NCBI GenBank assembly: GCA_964496705.1
Contig: CAZCBJ010000031.1
Location: forward strand, 1-25,784
Reading direction: 5' to 3'
DNA length: 25,784 nucleotides
Source: CAZCBJ01 sp964496705
Lineage (GTDB): Bacteria > Chloroflexota > Anaerolineae > Anaerolineales > Anaerolineaceae
How positions within the stretch are numbered: position 1 is the first letter of the stretch; each line of letters starts with the position of its first letter. The notes under the pieces are model-generated. The model saw only the letters and a program-made list of their open reading frames with translations. It had not been told where the DNA came from and searched no databases. The position numbers and the translations under genes are program-made. Below are positions 23,870 to 25,784 of this stretch, piece after piece.

Positions 23870-23888
23870 GGATTCTCCTTTTTTTGTT

Positions 23889-25763
23889 TTATTTTGCCAT
23901 TTTGACCTGGTTGCGCCCGCCCTGCTTGGCTTCGTACATTGCCTTGTCGGCGCGGTCGAGTAAGTCCAAGATATCCCGTTGGCGGGCGGAAAGCTCTGCC
24001 ACGCCAAAACTGGCCGTCACCCGCACCGCGCCCTGCGGCAGCTGAACTTCGCGGGTCTCAATCATCAGGCGCAGACGCTCGGCCACAATGCGCGCCTCCT
24101 CGGCCTCGGTCTCCGGTAACAGGATGACAATCTCATCCCCGCCGTAGCGTCCGACGATGTCAATTGAGCGCAGCGTCTGACGGCAGACCAGCGCGATGGC
24201 TGCCAGCACCCGGTCGCCGGAGGTGTGACCGTGGGCATCGTTGACGCGCTTAAAGAAATCAATGTCCATCATGATCGCGGATAGCGGCTGGCGGTGGCGG
24301 CGGGCGCGGTCAATTTCGCGCACCCCCAGCGCCAGGAATTGTCTGCGGTTATACAGGTCGGTGAGCGAGTCAATCGTGGCCAGTTGCTCCATGCGCTGAT
24401 ACATGCGCGCATTCTCCAGTGTCAAGGCTGCCTGGGTGGCGATGGTCTCGAGCAGACGCACCTGCTCGGTCGTATAGGCGTAGGGCTGGTAGTTCTGCAT
24501 CGAGATGACGCCCACCACCTGGTCGCGCAGGATCATCGGCACGCCCACGTAGGTGCGCGAGGGGTTGCCGCCAGCTCGCAGCAGCGGCACCGGTGGATTG
24601 AAATCCGGGGCAAGGGCGTCTTGAATCACATATGATTTGCGCGTTTCGATAACATAACAGGTCAGCCCGCGCTGATCGCGGATGTTCGAGGTGGGACCGC
24701 GGTGATACTCGTCTTTCTCGTACAGCAACGGGATATCAATGCTGCCGCTTTTATCGTCGTAGAAAGCGATGTAGAAAATGTCAATCGGGATGAACTGGCG
24801 ACACTGATCCAGAAGCGTCACCAGGACGCGGTCCACCTCCAGCCCGGCCGCGGTTGCCAGACTGATGCGATAGACGATCTCCAGAGCCTCGGCGCGGCGG
24901 CGGGTTTCAGCGAACAGGTTGGCTTTCTCAATTGCCACGGCAGCTTCATCGGCAAACGCCTGCAACCGCTCGGCAATCGCCGGGGTGTAAAAACCGGGAT
25001 GCGCGCTGTCGACATTAATGAACCCGATCACTTCATCTTTGATCAGGATCGGCGCGCCCATGTAAGAGCCAATCCAACTTGTCCCCGGCAAGGCTGCCCA
25101 GTGCTCGTCGCGGGCGGTGTCCGCCACCACCACCGGGCGGTGGGTCTCAATCATTTTGCGCCAGGTGGCAATTTCCGTGGGTTTCAACTCCAGGCTATCC
25201 AACTCGGCGTACACGCCGATGCGCTGGTAACCCTGCCATCGCCGCAGGCGCACCAGCCCGCGTTCATTTAGAATGCCGATATTGGCGGCGTCCAGCGCCA
25301 CCACCCGTCCCAGGTTGATCAGGATGTGGTCGAGGATGATCTCAATATCCAGCGCGCTGTTGAGCGCTGAGACAATGTCGCGCAGCGCTTCAGCCAGCGC
25401 GCGCTGTTCGCGCTCGGCTTTTTCGGCTTCCTTCAAGCGGCTGACATCGTAGAGTGTTACCAAAGGGTAGTTTAAGCCCGTTTCAGCGTCCTGCACTGAA
25501 AATAGACGCATGTGCAAAGCGTGAGACTTGCCGCGGCTATTTATCAAGAGGATATCCTGGATTTTGCCCGGAGCCGCTTGACGCAAGGATTGCCAGTCGG
25601 TCAACAGCCCGCCAATCGCCTGTCCGGTCAGCTCGCCGGTGGCATGCAGCAAACGCCGGGCAGCCGGGTTGGCGTACAGGATGCGCTCCTCTTGGTCGAG
25701 CAGCAGCACACCGGTGGCCACTAGGTCAACCAACTGACTGCGCAGGCGCGGAATCAACTCCAT
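23889..25763 (-). CDS. Sensor diguanylate cyclase, PAS-GAF-GAF-GGDEF
   Basis: Makes the second messenger cyclic di-GMP from two GTP in response to signals (624 residues). Domains in order: PAS at about 8-105 (VATGVLLLDQEERILYANPAARRLL), a short coiled coil 108-128 rich in Glu and Arg, GAF at 130-282, a second GAF at 290-455, and GGDEF at 458-622. The active-site loop GGDEI (541-545) is intact, with MMDIDFFKRVND carrying the metal and substrate residues. The inhibitory site is present: RSID at 532-535, exactly five residues before GGDEI. No membrane helices, so it senses cytoplasmic ligands or light. The ATG at 25763 follows GAGGA; an upstream in-frame ATG at 25784 meets a stop after three codons. 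It leads the aminotransferase-GH2 run. Confidence 0.94.
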   Translation of the reverse strand: MELIPRLRSQLVDLVATGVLLLDQEERILYANPAARRLLHATGELTGQAIGGLLTDWQSLRQAAPGKIQDILLINSRGKSHALHMRLFSVQDAETGLNYPLVTLYDVSRLKEAEKAEREQRALAEALRDIVSALNSALDIEIILDHILINLGRVVALDAANIGILNERGLVRLRRWQGYQRIGVYAELDSLELKPTEIATWRKMIETHRPVVVADTARDEHWAALPGTSWIGSYMGAPILIKDEVIGFINVDSAHPGFYTPAIAERLQAFADEAAVAIEKANLFAETRRRAEALEIVYRISLATAAGLEVDRVLVTLLDQCRQFIPIDIFYIAFYDDKSGSIDIPLLYEKDEYHRGPTSNIRDQRGLTCYVIETRKSYVIQDALAPDFNPPVPLLRAGGNPSRTYVGVPMILRDQVVGVISMQNYQPYAYTTEQVRLLETIATQAALTLENARMYQRMEQLATIDSLTDLYNRRQFLALGVREIDRARRHRQPLSAIMMDIDFFKRVNDAHGHTSGDRVLAAIALVCRQTLRSIDIVGRYGGDEIVILLPETEAEEARIVAERLRLMIETREVQLPQGAVRVTASFGVAELSARQRDILDLLDRADKAMYEAKQGGRNQVKMAK

Positions 25764-25784
25764 TTTCCATCCTCACGCATTCAT

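Overview
The window reads as a piece of a Chloroflexota genome, probably class Anaerolineae, taken from a draft or metagenome assembly. This rests on the high-GC backbone, the gene repertoire (penicillin acylase, reductive pyrimidine enzymes, GPH sugar symporter, very large secreted beta-helix protein, GAF/GGDEF kinase-like sensors) and the 16-base run of N at 21583-21598. The assignment is an inference; no rRNA, tRNA or marker gene is present.

Layout. 1-1347 (+): the end of an Hsp70/YegD-like protein and a small conserved-looking protein. 1427-3778 (-): penicillin-acylase-type Ntn hydrolase. 3880-4452 (-) and 4565-5656 (+): two divergent lipoproteins, the second a two-HKD phospholipase-D-superfamily enzyme. 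5749-8239 (+): an amidohydrolase and a GPH/MelB-type symporter in one operon. 8240-10860: an obviously A+T-rich island carrying a compact restriction-modification system, namely an XRE controller gene overlapping a NotI-family endonuclease gene, convergent with a beta-class DNA methyltransferase. 10884-16039 (-): a catabolic operon read hydA, preT, preA, ygeY-like. 16335-20222 (+): a 1295-residue secreted parallel beta-helix protein with its own strong promoter, closed by a perfect bidirectional terminator. 20267-25763 (-): a three-gene run of PAS-GAF-GAF-GGDEF diguanylate cyclase, DegT-family aminotransferase and GH2 glycosidase.

How the parts fit. The pyrimidine operon should reduce uracil/thymine (PreTA) and open the ring (HydA); the expected third enzyme is absent and a YgeY-type M20 hydrolase sits in its place. 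The restriction island has the signals expected of self-timed expression: a palindrome centred at about -41.5, a perfect -10 box and an almost leaderless controller mRNA. The beta-helix protein shows a higher-order repeat of about 160 residues on top of the ordinary coils. Two intergenic copies of a CGCAGAT-based palindromic repeat lie more than 10 kb apart. The GH2 gene looks frameshifted only because the N run has the wrong length; an 11-base gap restores one reading frame.

Several start codons were moved from upstream TTG codons to ATG codons with a clear Shine-Dalgarno sequence. Large ORFs antisense to the GC-rich genes were treated as shadows.
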